A DNA stretch of 12,122 nucleotides, taken from the NCBI GenBank assembly GCA_003477185.1, contig DMTJ01000271.1:1-12122 (forward strand). Direction: 5' to 3'. The position numbers and the translations under genes were made by a program. The notes beneath the pieces were generated by a model. It was not told where the DNA came from and ran no database searches. It saw nothing but the letters and a program-made list of their open reading frames with translations. This document shows positions 1 to 8,655 of the stretch, piece after piece. This DNA is from Lentisphaeria bacterium. Its GTDB lineage: Bacteria > Verrucomicrobiota > Lentisphaeria > JABSQK01 > UBA12247. Position 1 is the stretch's first letter, and each line of letters begins with the position of its first letter.

Positions 1-1
1 C

Positions 2-1897
2 GCGCTGCTGATCCGTAACGGGGACAAGGAGTCGCTCCTCACCGAAATGTACGGGCAGGTACAGGACCAGCACCTGGCCGTCAGCCTCGGCACTATGGTG
101 AAGCGTATCTCCCGCAAAGGCCAATTGCTACGAATCGACTGCAGCAATGGCGAGCGTAAGGCCAGACGCGTGGTCCTCGCAATCGGCAAGACTGGAAATG
201 CCCGCAACCTCGGCATCCCAGGCGAGGATCTGCCTAAGGTCTACAACAAGCTCTACGATCCAAGCGAATTTCGCGGCCAGCAAGTCCTAGTCGTAGGCGG
301 CGGCGACTCCGCCCTGGAGGCAGCGATTGCCCTAGCCAAATCTGGCAATACGGTCACGCTTTCCTACCGCAAGCCTGCCTTTGATCGGCCTAAGCCGGAG
401 AATCAGAAAGCTCTTAGTGAGCTGGGCATCACAGTCGTCTTTCAAAGCACGGTCCAAGAGATTCGCGCGAGCGAGGTCCTGCTTTCCACTGCCAGTGCCC
501 CACAGACCATCGCCAACGACCAAGTCTTCATCCTGATTGGTCGCGAACTCCCCCTCGCCTTCTTTCGCCGCAGCGGAATCCGCATGGAGGGCGAGAAAGA
601 TCGGTCTTATTTCGTGTTTTACGCGGCCATGCTAAGCTTCTTCACCATGCTCTACTTCGGCAAGTCTGGTGCCTCTATCGACCTTGCCGCAGGCATGCAG
701 CAAGCGACTGAAAAGCTGAAACAGGCCAGCTGGCACGAACAGCTCGGTTTCGTCCTCGGTCTGGTCGGCGCTGCGGTGTTCGCAATTAGTGGGCTCTGGG
801 CGCTGGGCATCATGGTAAATCGACGCCAGAGCTACTTCAAACCTGGGTGGCCGCTCATCAAATACGGGTACATGATTGCCGTCTCGCTGATCTATTCCTG
901 GGTTTACATCACCTATAATCTCGGCCGCAATGGCTGGCAGGAAGGGCCGACCTATTCTTACTCGCTACTCTATTGCACCACCATGCTGCTGTTCGGCATC
1001 CGCCGCGTGATCGTGAATCCCACCCGCTACATCAAACTTCAGACAACCTGCCTGGTCTTGGTCCAGGTCTTTTTTCTCTTTCTTCTGCCGTTTCACCTCT
1101 ACGGGCACCTGGAATCGGCGCTCGGGGCAGACAGCGTCTTCATTCAGCAAGTGTTCCCCCAAGGAAAATGGTCTGCATTCGGCCTAATCCTGTTCTGGCC
1201 GTTGCTCATCGGCAACTTCGGCACCAGCACCTTCTGGACGATCTTCCCTTTCTTTCAGAGCGGGCTATTCCTATTCCTCATCATTCGCTACTGGGGCAAG
1301 GGCATCTACTGCGGCTGGATCTGCAGCTGCGGCGGCATGGCCGAAACCCTCGGTGATGAGTACCGCACCAAGGCACCGCATGGAAAAACCGCGAAGAAGC
1401 TGGAAAACATAGGCCAGTTCATCCTGCTGTTTGCGGTGATCGCAACGGTGCTTAAGGTGACCAGCAACAGCACCGCCTCCCAGCTCGTTTGGTACAGCTA
1501 CAAGGTAAGCGTAGACGTATTCTTTGCCGGTGTCCTCGGGCTGGGCGTGTACTTCTTCATGGGCGGACGCGTCTGGTGTCGCTTCGGCTGCCCACTCGCC
1601 GCCCTCATGCACATTTACACACGGTTCTCTAAGTACCGCATTCTGGCAGAGAAGAAGAAATGCATCTCCTGTAATATCTGCACCAAAGTCTGCCACATGG
1701 GCATCGACGTGATGAACTACGCCAACAAAGGCGTGCCGATGAACGACGCAGAATGCGTACGCTGCTCGGCCTGTGTCGTCAGTTGCCCGGTCGATGTCCT
1801 CTCGTTTGGCCCGGTGGACCAGGCCGACCCCGATAACACCGAGTGCAAGGAAGTCCCCGACTACGGCAAGGAATCCTGGCGAGCTGGCTTAAAGTGA
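2..1897 (+). CDS. FAD/NAD(P)-dependent oxidoreductase fused to NosR/NapH-like membrane iron-sulfur protein (5' end missing)
   Basis: The frame is open to the left edge, so the first Met in view (base 47) is internal and the FAD-binding N-terminus is outside the window. Counting from that Met, residues about 40-175 are the rest of a thioredoxin-reductase-like fold: a typical ATG-like stretch (VVLAIGKTG, 42-50), an NAD(P)-binding Rossmann motif GGGDSALEAA (84-93), and a closing VFILIGRELP. Several membrane helices follow between about 188 and 505. Cysteine motifs resemble NosR/NapH/CcoG proteins: YCGWICSCGG (421-430) and CRFGCP (511-516). Two ferredoxin-type clusters close the protein: C539/C542/C545/C549 and C570/C573/C576/C580, the second followed by Pro. 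The family logic suggests NAD(P)H electrons pass through flavin and iron-sulfur centres at the cytoplasmic membrane. The acceptor is unknown, so no gene name is given. Spacing to the next gene is 39 bases. Confidence 0.88.
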   Translation, partial: ALLIRNGDKESLLTEMYGQVQDQHLAVSLGTMVKRISRKGQLLRIDCSNGERKARRVVLAIGKTGNARNLGIPGEDLPKVYNKLYDPSEFRGQQVLVVGGGDSALEAAIALAKSGNTVTLSYRKPAFDRPKPENQKALSELGITVVFQSTVQEIRASEVLLSTASAPQTIANDQVFILIGRELPLAFFRRSGIRMEGEKDRSYFVFYAAMLSFFTMLYFGKSGASIDLAAGMQQATEKLKQASWHEQLGFVLGLVGAAVFAISGLWALGIMVNRRQSYFKPGWPLIKYGYMIAVSLIYSWVYITYNLGRNGWQEGPTYSYSLLYCTTMLLFGIRRVIVNPTRYIKLQTTCLVLVQVFFLFLLPFHLYGHLESALGADSVFIQQVFPQGKWSAFGLILFWPLLIGNFGTSTFWTIFPFFQSGLFLFLIIRYWGKGIYCGWICSCGGMAETLGDEYRTKAPHGKTAKKLENIGQFILLFAVIATVLKVTSNSTASQLVWYSYKVSVDVFFAGVLGLGVYFFMGGRVWCRFGCPLAALMHIYTRFSKYRILAEKKKCISCNICTKVCHMGIDVMNYANKGVPMNDAECVRCSACVVSCPVDVLSFGPVDQADPDNTECKEVPDYGKESWRAGLK

Positions 1898-1936
1898 CTC
1901 CCCCACACAGCCACTGACTCTTCCGTACCCGTTCCC

Positions 1937-4081
1937 ATGCGTAGACTTTACCTTGTCGCATTTTTTCTGCTGTCCACGCTACTGCAGGCGCAGGATCCTG
2001 CGCCAGAAACGGGCAGCGGCCCTGCCCTGCCCGTACTACAGGAGAAACTCCAACGCGAGATTGCCGCAATAGACAAGCGGCTCGTCGAGCCAGACCTTGC
2101 GGAGTCCGCGATTCGCGAACTCCGCAGCACCCGCGCCAGCCTTGAGCGCCTGGCTCTGATCTATGAACGGCATGCCGTAGCCGAACAACTCGCCGGCGAC
2201 TTAGCCGTGACCATCGAAACGGCAAAAACGCGGTTGGACCAGCTCCAAAATCATGGTCTCAACGAGCCACCGCCCTACGAGTTCATGAAGCTCGAGCAGG
2301 TACGCGACTCACTCAAAATCGAGCGTACCAAGTGGGACGCGCTCGCTAGCACCAGTCAGGTTACCACGGACAGCCTCGCGGCCGCAAAGGCAGAAGCGGA
2401 TGCCGCCGAATCTACCATGTTCAAGGCACGAGAGAAACTCGCCGCGAATCCCGGAGCCCCGGCTGGCAAGTCACTGCGCGGGCTTGCGCAGGACGCACGC
2501 CTGAAGAACGCGATTGCTGCTGGCCTCGTGGCCGAAGCACGAGCCGAAGGGCTGGCGCGAGAAAACCAGCGATTGCAGCTGGTGATTCTCGAGCAGACCG
2601 TCCACGTCATGGAGCCGCACTGTCGCTTTGCCCGCAAAGACCTGGACCTGATTTTAGTGAGCGTAGAGCATGAGGACGCCCAGCTGCGCACCGAATTGCA
2701 CCAAATCAGGAGTGAGCTGGAACACGCAGACCGCCAATGGATCCGAGCGCGGGAAGCCGCAGACCCACAGGCCGCAGACGACGACATCAGCACCGTCTAT
2801 TGGCGCCTCGCTCGCCAAACCCACCAACAGGCGAGCGGCTGCCTTACCGCCAGGCTCGAGCGCCTGGTCGTGGTCCGAGAACTATGGCAGCGGCGTTATA
2901 CCACCCCTCGCGGGCTTAAGAATCACGAACAGGCCGCCGAGTGGACCACAGCCGTGCGGGCGCAACTGGAACGCTGGGAGCGCGACCGCGCCTTGCGTCA
3001 GGCGCGAATCGCAGAGGCACAGGCAGCGCTAAATCAGCTGGCCGATAAGCCAGCTCTCCGCAACCAGAGCCGGCTCTGGCGCCAATGGTCCGAGCTACAG
3101 CAACAGGACATGCAATCGCTCGCCAGCCAGATCCGTCTGGCCGAAAAACTCAAGGCCGAGCTCAACGCCCGGGGCGATAGCAAAATCATGCGCGTTCTCG
3201 CGAAAAGCTGGTCGATCGTCGGCAAAGGCTGGAACCTCGAGCTGACCAAGATCGACAATAAGCCGATCACCGTCAGTAAGGTCGTGATGGGCATCGTCCT
3301 GCTCGTCCTTGGGGTAATCGCCGCTAGAATCACTAGCCGCCAGGCCTCGAAGCGCCTGCTCAAGCGACTCGCTATCAACGCCAGCGCGGCCCACGCCATT
3401 CAGACCGTCATCTTCTATGTCCTGCTCGCCACTTTCACATTGCTGGCTCTGCAGATGGTAAACGTGCCGCTCACCGCCTTCACCATCCTCGGTGGTGCGC
3501 TCGCCATCGGTCTTGGTTTTGGCAGCCAGAACATCATGAATAACTTCATCAGCGGTCTAATTTTGCTGATCGAGCGTCCGATCAAGATCGGCGATCTAGT
3601 GGAGGTAGACGATCTCAACGGCATTGTCGCCGGAATCGGCGCGCGCAGCACGCTCGTGCGGTCTGGAAACAACATCGACGTCGTCGTCCCCAACAGCCAC
3701 TTCCTCGAGAACAGTGTCGTCAACTGGACCCGCACCAACCGCAAAGTTCGTGTTTGCGTAAACGTAGGCGTGGCCTACGGGTCGCCCGTCGAGCAAGTAC
3801 GGGAATTGCTACTGAAATCTCTGGACAATCAAAAGCGCGTGCTCTCTCGCGAACCAGCCACCGTCTTATTTACCGATTTCGGCGACAACGCCCTCGCCTT
3901 TCGCCTGCTATTCTGGGTCAATGTTCGCACTCAGCTGGACCAGTGGCAGGCAGAGAGCGACATCCGTTTCGCCATCGACAGGCTCTTCGCCGAAGCAGAC
4001 GTTGTCATCGCCTTTCCGCAGCAAGATGTGCACCTGGACGTGTCCGCCGCCATTCCTGTCCACATCACCAACGAGTCATAG
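1937..4081 (+). CDS. MscS-family mechanosensitive ion channel with large periplasmic coiled-coil domain
   Basis: This 714-residue protein opens with a signal peptide ([19 protein letters not shown], residues 1-19). A long charged, Ala/Glu/Arg/Leu-rich region follows (about 30-415) that reads as alpha-helical coiled coil, as in the periplasmic part of MscK/YbdG-like large MscS proteins. Membrane helices lie at about 446-464 and 485-507. The pore-lining helix and the start of the beta domain follow (about 512-557, with the Gly/Ala-rich [20 protein letters not shown] and then [13 protein letters not shown]), which is the signature of the MscS core. The cytoplasmic vestibule domain runs to the C-terminus. 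Known members open under membrane tension and release solutes on osmotic downshift. There are fewer membrane helices than in E. coli MscK. No Shine-Dalgarno sequence precedes the ATG, but the signal peptide right after it supports this start. It may be co-transcribed with the gene upstream. Confidence 0.92.
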   Translation: MRRLYLVAFFLLSTLLQAQDPAPETGSGPALPVLQEKLQREIAAIDKRLVEPDLAESAIRELRSTRASLERLALIYERHAVAEQLAGDLAVTIETAKTRLDQLQNHGLNEPPPYEFMKLEQVRDSLKIERTKWDALASTSQVTTDSLAAAKAEADAAESTMFKAREKLAANPGAPAGKSLRGLAQDARLKNAIAAGLVAEARAEGLARENQRLQLVILEQTVHVMEPHCRFARKDLDLILVSVEHEDAQLRTELHQIRSELEHADRQWIRAREAADPQAADDDISTVYWRLARQTHQQASGCLTARLERLVVVRELWQRRYTTPRGLKNHEQAAEWTTAVRAQLERWERDRALRQARIAEAQAALNQLADKPALRNQSRLWRQWSELQQQDMQSLASQIRLAEKLKAELNARGDSKIMRVLAKSWSIVGKGWNLELTKIDNKPITVSKVVMGIVLLVLGVIAARITSRQASKRLLKRLAINASAAHAIQTVIFYVLLATFTLLALQMVNVPLTAFTILGGALAIGLGFGSQNIMNNFISGLILLIERPIKIGDLVEVDDLNGIVAGIGARSTLVRSGNNIDVVVPNSHFLENSVVNWTRTNRKVRVCVNVGVAYGSPVEQVRELLLKSLDNQKRVLSREPATVLFTDFGDNALAFRLLFWVNVRTQLDQWQAESDIRFAIDRLFAEADVVIAFPQQDVHLDVSAAIPVHITNES
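2115..2126 (-). repeat. recurring word, 12 of 13 bases, in the channel gene
   Basis: GCGAACTCCGCA on the + strand is the reverse complement of TGCGGAGTTCGC. The thirteenth base (2114) is C instead of T. It encodes part of IRELRST in the coiled-coil region. Confidence 0.65.
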
Positions 4082-4099
4082 AGCATGCCTGCGCCGGGC

Positions 4100-4129
4100 T
4101 GGACAATGCCGATGCAGCGTGGATAGTAC
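4100..4129 (+). promoter_or_regulatory. possible sigma70-type promoter for sodA
   Basis: In the 101-base gap after the channel gene, TGGACA (4100-4105) resembles a -35 box. It is followed after 16-18 bases by GATAGT or TAGTAC (4122-4129), a weak -10 match. A 6-bp stem, TGCCGC/GCGGCA (4136-4141/4149-4154), lies in the presumed 5' untranslated region. The match is modest and could be chance. The long gap and strong ribosome binding site do favour an independent start. Confidence 0.25.
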
Positions 4130-4168
4130 CTCTTTTGCCGCACAAGAAGCGGCACACGACACACTCAC

Positions 4169-4174
4169 GGAGGA
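4169..4174 (+). promoter_or_regulatory. ribosome binding site of sodA
   Basis: GGAGGA sits 8 bases before the ATG at 4183. It fixes the start of sodA and rules out the longer in-frame opening that would run back into the channel gene. It is the strongest Shine-Dalgarno sequence before any intact gene here. Confidence 0.85.
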
Positions 4175-4182
4175 ATTGTCTG

Positions 4183-4791
4183 ATGGCATTCACAGTCGCT
4201 GATCTACCGTACGCCCATGACGCTCTGGAGCCGCACATCGATGCGCGCACCATGGAGATTCATCACGGCAAACACCACGCCGGCTATGCCGCAAAACTCA
4301 ACGCAGCAGTCGAAGGCACCGAGCACGCCAACTCGTCCGCAGCAGACCTCGTTGCTAACATCAACTCGCTGCCCGCAGGCATTCAGGGTGCAGTGCGCAA
4401 CAACGGTGGCGGATACGTCAACCACACCTTGTTCTGGACTGTCATAAGTCCCAACGGAGGCGGCTCCCCCGACGGCGATTTGGCAGCAGCAATCACCGCA
4501 GAACTGGGCGGCCTGGACGCCTTCAAGACCGCGTTTAGCAACGCTGCAGCTACCCAATTCGGCAGTGGCTGGGCCTGGCTCGTCGTCAAAGCCGACGGCT
4601 CTCTCGCCGTCTACAGCACCGCAAACCAAGACAGCCCCCTGATGAATGGCGACACCCCGATCCTCGGGCTCGATGTCTGGGAGCATGCTTACTACCTGAA
4701 CTACCAGAATCGGCGACCTGACTACATCTCCGCTTTCTGGAGTGTGGTGAACTGGTCGCAGGTTGCTGCGAACTACGCAGCCGCCAAGTAA
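4183..4791 (+). CDS. sodA: superoxide dismutase, Mn/Fe family, Mn-type residues
   Basis: This 202-residue cytosolic enzyme converts superoxide to oxygen and hydrogen peroxide. All four metal ligands are visible: His27 ([12 protein letters not shown]), His81 (NHTLFW), and Asp164 and His168 (DVWEHAYY). Second-sphere Tyr35 is also present. Metal preference can be read from two positions. The residue equivalent to E. coli Gly77 (Mn) or Gln69 (Fe) is Gly77, and the Gln that hydrogen-bonds the solvent ligand is Gln149 within TANQDSPLM, as in Mn enzymes. A Mn-type or cambialistic enzyme is therefore expected. The start is set by GGAGGA 8 bases upstream. The open frame extends back to 3754, but that part overlaps the channel gene and has no family similarity. 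A hairpin terminator follows 28 bases after the stop, so the gene probably forms its own unit. Confidence 0.96.
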   Translation: MAFTVADLPYAHDALEPHIDARTMEIHHGKHHAGYAAKLNAAVEGTEHANSSAADLVANINSLPAGIQGAVRNNGGGYVNHTLFWTVISPNGGGSPDGDLAAAITAELGGLDAFKTAFSNAAATQFGSGWAWLVVKADGSLAVYSTANQDSPLMNGDTPILGLDVWEHAYYLNYQNRRPDYISAFWSVVNWSQVAANYAAAK

Positions 4792-4818
4792 GCCTCTCGT
4801 CGCACTTGCGACAGACCG

Positions 4819-4874
4819 ACAGCGCATCTGTGCGGAGTTCGCAAGGCTCTGTCAGATGCGCTGTTTGCATTTTT
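4819..4874 (+). terminator. Rho-independent terminator after sodA
   Basis: A perfect 12-bp inverted repeat (arms 4819-4830 and 4853-4864, ACAGCGCATCTG and its complement) is followed by a T-rich run (tttgcattttt, 4864-4874). The 22-base loop begins exactly with the recurring word TGCGGAGTTCGCA (4831-4843), which can itself form a 4-bp stem. The position directly after sodA supports a terminator. Confidence 0.75.
4831..4843 (+). repeat. recurring 13-mer TGCGGAGTTCGCA, copy in terminator loop
   Basis: Exact copy of the word shared with 5662-5674, 6169-6181 and 10700-10712. This is the only intergenic copy and it abuts the left arm of the sodA terminator. Confidence 0.8.
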
Positions 4875-4927
4875 AGGCATCTGCAGGAACAGTATTTCCC
4901 GTTCCCTAGGTAAGCTCTGAGCCTAAA
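4872..4927 (+). promoter_or_regulatory. nested inverted repeats in the leader before the exporter gene
   Basis: TTTAGGC (4872-4878) pairs with GCCTAAA (4921-4927). Inside it GGAAC (4886-4890) pairs with GTTCC (4901-4905). The structure ends 9 bases before the exporter ATG, where no Shine-Dalgarno sequence is seen. It could be an operator, a leader structure, or chance. No clear -10/-35 pair was found here. Confidence 0.25.
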
Positions 4928-4936
4928 CGGTCCCCT

Positions 4937-7900
4937 ATGATCGAGACAGTCGATCTCACTAAATCCCGTCTGCTCCGCCTTTTACCGGCGCGAGAATTGG
5001 CGAGGCTGGCCCAAGACTTCCGCGAGGCCACCTTTCGCTTCGGGGCGACCGTAGTCCGAGAAGGAGAGCCAGCCGACGCCTATTACCTGATCCGCGCCGG
5101 CAAACTCCGCGTCGTGCGCGACGTCGACGGCGCCGAGCAAACCCTGCGCCGCCTCGAACCGGGCGATGGCTTCGGCGAGATGGCCCTACTGCAGGGCGGC
5201 ACCCGCACCGCCACAGTGCGAGCCTCCTCTGATGTCGAACTGCTGCGCCTCGACCGCAGCGTCTTCGAGCGCGTTTTGCACGAGTCGCCCTCACTGGAGA
5301 ACATCCTGCGTGGTCAACTCGAGTGCCGCTCGCTGGTCAATTTGCTCACCGAGTACGGCCGCTTCGCCGAAGTCCCGGCCGAAACCCTCGAAGCCTTGGT
5401 CCAAGACGCCGCACCGCGAGAACTTTCCCCCGGCGAGCTCGTTCTGGCCGAGAATGAAGCCGCTCCCGCCTTGTACGTAGTCGAGCGCGGAAACCTCAAA
5501 ATTCGCCGAGACGGCGAAGACCAGTACCTACGCCGTGGCGACTTCTTCGGCGAGCGCTCCGTTACGACCGACGAGCCTTTCGGAGCGACCGTCACTGCCG
5601 TCAACGAATCAACCGTCCTCGCCCTGCCGAAGTCTCGGATTTGCGAACTCCGCGACTCCGATGCGGAGTTCGCAAAAGTCCTGCAACGGCGGGGGGAGCC
5701 GGCCCAGTCCACCACGCGAATTCCCCTGGACGTCTGCCTCGCCGAGCAAGGCCCCCCCCCAGCCAGAGAGCCAGCGGCCGCGGCACCACGCCAGGGGCGC
5801 TTCAACGCCTGGCTCCAACGGTGCCTCCACGCCGGGTTTCCCTTTGTCTGGCAGCTTGATCAAAATGACTGTGGCCCGGCTGCCCTCACCATGGCCTGCC
5901 GCAAACTCGGCTACTCCGTCTCCCTGGCCCACATTCGCGAACTCGCGGGCACCACGCTTGATGGTGTCGGCCTCCAGGACCTCGCTCACGCCGCCACCGA
6001 GATTGGCGTGGTAGCACAGGCGTTGAAGGTGCCTGCCGAGGAAGTTGCCGACCAGCAAACCCCGCTGCTGGTCCACCTTACGCGAGGCCATTGGGTCGTC
6101 CTGCTCGAGCGCAGACGCAAGTCTGTAGTGGTGGCCGACCCCGAACGCGGCTTTCTCCGCACCCCGCTTGCGGAGTTCGCAGCCCAATGCTCTGGCTACA
6201 CGCTCACGCTTGAGCCGCCATCCGGCGACATGGATAGCCCCGAGCTGGACGGGAAATGGTCTTGGGTTTGGCCACTGACCCGCCCGCACGCACCACGCCT
6301 GCTCGGCACCGGCGTCCTCACCCTCATCCTGAGCCTCCTGCAGCTTTCCTTCCCCATCGCCACGCAACACATCGTCGACAATGTCCTCGGCACAGGCTTG
6401 GACAGCGGAACGCACCTCAAGGTGATCATGAGCTTTCTGGGGCTCTCATTGCTGGCATTGCTGCTGATCACGCTCTGGCAACGCTCGCTACTCAGCAGGC
6501 TGCTGACCAATCTGGATGGCACGATTATGGATTTTCTCGTCGATCGCATGCTGCAATTGCGTATGTCATACTTCACCAGGCGCACCTCCGATGCCCTGCG
6601 TCGCCGCCTAGAGAGTGCCCGCTCGGTGCGTCAGTTTCTGGTGCACGGCACCGTCTCCAGCGTCTTGGCTGGTGCCCAGGTGCTGCTGCTGTTCGGCGTA
6701 TTGGCCTGGTACAGCACCAAGCTCGCACTGCTCGCCGTCGTCATGCTCCCCATCTACCTCGGCGTCATGCTGGCCGCCGGCCGCGTACTGCAGCGCAGCT
6801 TCCGCACCATCGAGGAAGGCGAAAACCGCTATCGGTCCCTCCAGGAAGACATCATCGACGGGATCGAAACCGTCAAGTCCAACGCGGCCGAGGACGCCTT
6901 TCGAAGAAAAATGATGGATGACTACCGGCGAATCGCGACCGCGGAGCGCGAATCCGGTTTCAACCTCCAGGCTTATGAAGGAACGGGCCAAGCCCTGGCG
7001 CTTATTACCACGCTGCTCCTGCTTTGGGTCGGGGCCGCGTCCGTGCTCGATGGCGAGATGCTAGTGGGAGAGTTCGTCGCTGGCCTGATGATCTTCGGCC
7101 TCAGCTACTCCCATCTGAAAGCGATCATGAATGGCTGGCGGGACCTCCAGCGCTCGCGCGTCCTGATGGACCGGCTCCACGAACTCGTCGAGGGACAATC
7201 AGAACTTGAGACCGCAGACAGCCAGCGCGATGTTCCGTCAATTGCTGGCGCCGTGCAATTGGACCGGCTCTCGTTTCACTACGGTGGGAGCCACGGTCGT
7301 GACATCATCCGCGATGTCAGCATACGGGTCGCCCCTGGCGAAACCATCGCGATTGTCGGCAGAAGCGGCGCCGGCAAGTCCACTCTGGCACGCTGCTTGG
7401 CCGGTCTGGAGCCGCCCACCAGCGGCACCATGTCTGTGGACGGAGTCGACATCTGCGACCTCAAGCCTCAGCAGCTGCGCAGCCATATCGCCTACGTCCC
7501 GCAGCGCAACCATTTATTCATTGGCACCATCCTCCAGAACATCGCCTTTGGCGATTCCGAGCCCGATCGACTCCGCGCCGTGGCTGCGGCCAAGGCCGCC
7601 AATGCCGACGCCTTCATTTCGCGATTACCGCATGGTTTGGACAGCGAGATTGACCAGGTCGCACCATACCTCTCCAGCGGCCAGCGCCAGATGTTGGGCA
7701 TAGCCCGTGCCATCTACCGCCAGCCTGCGGTCGTTGTCCTGGACGAAGCCACCAGCGGGATCGACGTCGAGTCTGCCCGCGTCGTTCGTTGCACGCTCGC
7801 TTCCTTTCTCCGCGATCGCACCGCCTTCGTGATCGCCCATGACCCGCCGACCATCCAACTCGCGGACCGCATTCTAGTTCTGGAAGATGGCCGCATAGCA

Positions 7901-7981
7901 GAGTCCGGCACTCACGACGAGCTCCTCAGCCAGCACGGCCTCTACTACCACCTGTTTCACGAGATCGTCAGTAGTTTGTAG
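4937..7981 (+). CDS. peptidase-containing ABC exporter with two N-terminal cyclic-nucleotide-binding domains
   Basis: This 1014-residue inner-membrane protein should cleave a leader peptide and export its substrate with ATP. Order of domains: first cyclic-nucleotide domain (about 14-130) with an intact phosphate cassette ([16 protein letters not shown], Arg90); second such domain (about 140-250) whose cassette ([16 protein letters not shown]) lacks the Arg; Ala/Pro-rich linker; C39 peptidase (about 300-428) with Gln306, Cys312 (QNDCGPAAL), His385 (GHWVVL) and Asp401 (ADP), at the spacing seen in ComA-type peptidases; membrane helices (about 450-740); ATPase (about 770-1014) with Walker [10 protein letters not shown] (808-816), Q-loop Gln856, signature LSSGQRQ (912-918), Walker [10 protein letters not shown] (932-940) and His968. 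C39 exporters normally process double-glycine leaders of bacteriocins or similar peptides. No precursor and no membrane-fusion partner is visible nearby, so the substrate is unknown. All catalytic parts look functional. Confidence 0.93.
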   Translation: MIETVDLTKSRLLRLLPARELARLAQDFREATFRFGATVVREGEPADAYYLIRAGKLRVVRDVDGAEQTLRRLEPGDGFGEMALLQGGTRTATVRASSDVELLRLDRSVFERVLHESPSLENILRGQLECRSLVNLLTEYGRFAEVPAETLEALVQDAAPRELSPGELVLAENEAAPALYVVERGNLKIRRDGEDQYLRRGDFFGERSVTTDEPFGATVTAVNESTVLALPKSRICELRDSDAEFAKVLQRRGEPAQSTTRIPLDVCLAEQGPPPAREPAAAAPRQGRFNAWLQRCLHAGFPFVWQLDQNDCGPAALTMACRKLGYSVSLAHIRELAGTTLDGVGLQDLAHAATEIGVVAQALKVPAEEVADQQTPLLVHLTRGHWVVLLERRRKSVVVADPERGFLRTPLAEFAAQCSGYTLTLEPPSGDMDSPELDGKWSWVWPLTRPHAPRLLGTGVLTLILSLLQLSFPIATQHIVDNVLGTGLDSGTHLKVIMSFLGLSLLALLLITLWQRSLLSRLLTNLDGTIMDFLVDRMLQLRMSYFTRRTSDALRRRLESARSVRQFLVHGTVSSVLAGAQVLLLFGVLAWYSTKLALLAVVMLPIYLGVMLAAGRVLQRSFRTIEEGENRYRSLQEDIIDGIETVKSNAAEDAFRRKMMDDYRRIATAERESGFNLQAYEGTGQALALITTLLLLWVGAASVLDGEMLVGEFVAGLMIFGLSYSHLKAIMNGWRDLQRSRVLMDRLHELVEGQSELETADSQRDVPSIAGAVQLDRLSFHYGGSHGRDIIRDVSIRVAPGETIAIVGRSGAGKSTLARCLAGLEPPTSGTMSVDGVDICDLKPQQLRSHIAYVPQRNHLFIGTILQNIAFGDSEPDRLRAVAAAKAANADAFISRLPHGLDSEIDQVAPYLSSGQRQMLGIARAIYRQPAVVVLDEATSGIDVESARVVRCTLASFLRDRTAFVIAHDPPTIQLADRILVLEDGRIAESGTHDELLSQHGLYYHLFHEIVSSL
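5640..5676 (+). repeat. 14-bp inverted repeat made of two opposed copies of the recurring word, inside the exporter gene
   Basis: TTTGCGAACTCCGC (5640-5653) and GCGGAGTTCGCAAA (5663-5676) are perfect complements separated by 9 bases. The right arm contains the exact 13-mer (5662-5674) and the left arm its 11-base core. It encodes [12 protein letters not shown] near the end of the second cyclic-nucleotide domain without breaking the frame. Confidence 0.9.
6169..6181 (+). repeat. recurring 13-mer, copy in C39 domain
   Basis: Exact TGCGGAGTTCGCA inside the exporter gene, encoding part of LAEFAA. The encoded residues fit the C39 fold, so the word does not look like an insertion. Confidence 0.8.
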
Positions 7982-8034
7982 CGCGCCCTGGAAGCCTAGG
8001 TGATCTTTCCACTCTAGCTGCCTGCCACTCAATT

Positions 8035-8058
8035 CCGTCTCTCCGTCTCTCCGTCTCT
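8035..8058 (+). repeat. three tandem copies of CCGTCTCT
   Basis: Three perfect 8-base copies in a row lie between the exporter stop codon and the first recognisable part of the DUF4357 pseudogene. They mark where the intact gene block ends and the decayed region starts. From 7982 to 8058 nothing else was recognised. Confidence 0.9.
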
Positions 8059-8655
8059 CATCCAGAATACCGTCATCGAGTAAAGAATATCTTCAGGTCC
8101 GTGACCTTTAACAGCTTGAACAAGGCTCATGTGACATACTTGGAAGCACGACTGATTGACCTTGCCAAGTCTACAGAGCACTGTCGTTTGGACAACCGCT
8201 AGTTTCACGCCACCTCGACTCTAGCCGAATGGGAGATCGCCGACGCCGAGAGCTCTCTCGCCGACATTCTCGTTGTTCTTCCGCTTCTTGGACTCACTGC
8301 ATTTCAAGCGCCAGATAAGAAACGTCCAAGCAAGAATGACCTTATCGCGAAGGCCAAAGGCCTTACAGCACGAAGCTACGTATCCAGCGGCGGGTTCACT
8401 GTCCAAAATAAAAGCCAAATGAAAACAACTGAAACCAAATAACTTCACGCTTACTTGGTAAGCCAGCGGCAGCAACTCATCGAGCAAGGCGTGGTTGTAA
8501 AGGCCGAGGCTCCCTATGTTTTGACGCAGAGCTATGAATTCAACTCCCTGTCGATAGCAACAGGAACGGTTTTCGGCCGCTGCGCCAATGGCCGCGTCGA
8601 GTGGAAAACTTCCGCAGGCAAAACCCTGAAGGCCATTCAAGAAGAGCCGATTTGA
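8059..8655 (+). pseudogene. DUF4357-type protein (GIY-YIG nuclease family C-terminal part), 5'-truncated with two nonsense codons
   Basis: One + strand frame carries family similarity from about 8092 to the TGA at 8653-8655. It is interrupted only by TAG at 8200-8202 and TAA at 8440-8442. The pieces read [21 protein letters not shown], then ADAESSLADILVVLPLLG, then AKGLTARSYVSSGGFTV, then LHAYLVSQRQQLIEQGVVV and SIATGTVFGRCANGRVEWKTS ending KTLKAIQEE. This is the usual order of the region after the nuclease domain and of DUF4357 in GIY-YIG/DUF4357 proteins, as recalled from the family. The N-terminal GIY-YIG catalytic domain is not found upstream; only the CCGTCTCT repeats and unrecognised sequence are there. 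The frame is otherwise kept, so decay is probably recent. An active product is very unlikely. The last segment (from about 8443) could still be translated alone. Confidence 0.75.

Noticed and set aside
3754..4182. In-frame N-terminal extension of superoxide dismutase (143 codons)
   Set aside because: It overlaps the end of the channel gene in another frame, has no dismutase similarity, and the GGAGGA at 4169-4174 places the start at 4183.
4204..4827. Long minus-strand open frame opposite sodA
   Set aside because: Shadow of a GC-rich gene; the + strand frame has all dismutase residues and the minus translation resembles nothing known.
4819..6181. CRISPR array or mobile-element ends suggested by the repeated 13-mer
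   Set aside because: Spacing is irregular, copies occur in both orientations and within conserved coding stretches, and there are no regular spacers or target duplications.
5609..6415. 268-codon minus-strand frame opposite the exporter
   Set aside because: It lies fully opposite the cyclic-nucleotide and C39 domains, and its composition is that of antisense frames in GC-rich genes.
8200..8442. Stop-codon recoding (TAG and TAA read as amino acids)
   Set aside because: TAG ends the channel and exporter genes, TAA ends sodA and TGA ends the first and last genes, so all three act as normal stops here.
8221..8640. Minus-strand 139-codon frame opposite the DUF4357 pseudogene
   Set aside because: The + strand shows clear family similarity across the same bases; the minus frame shows none.
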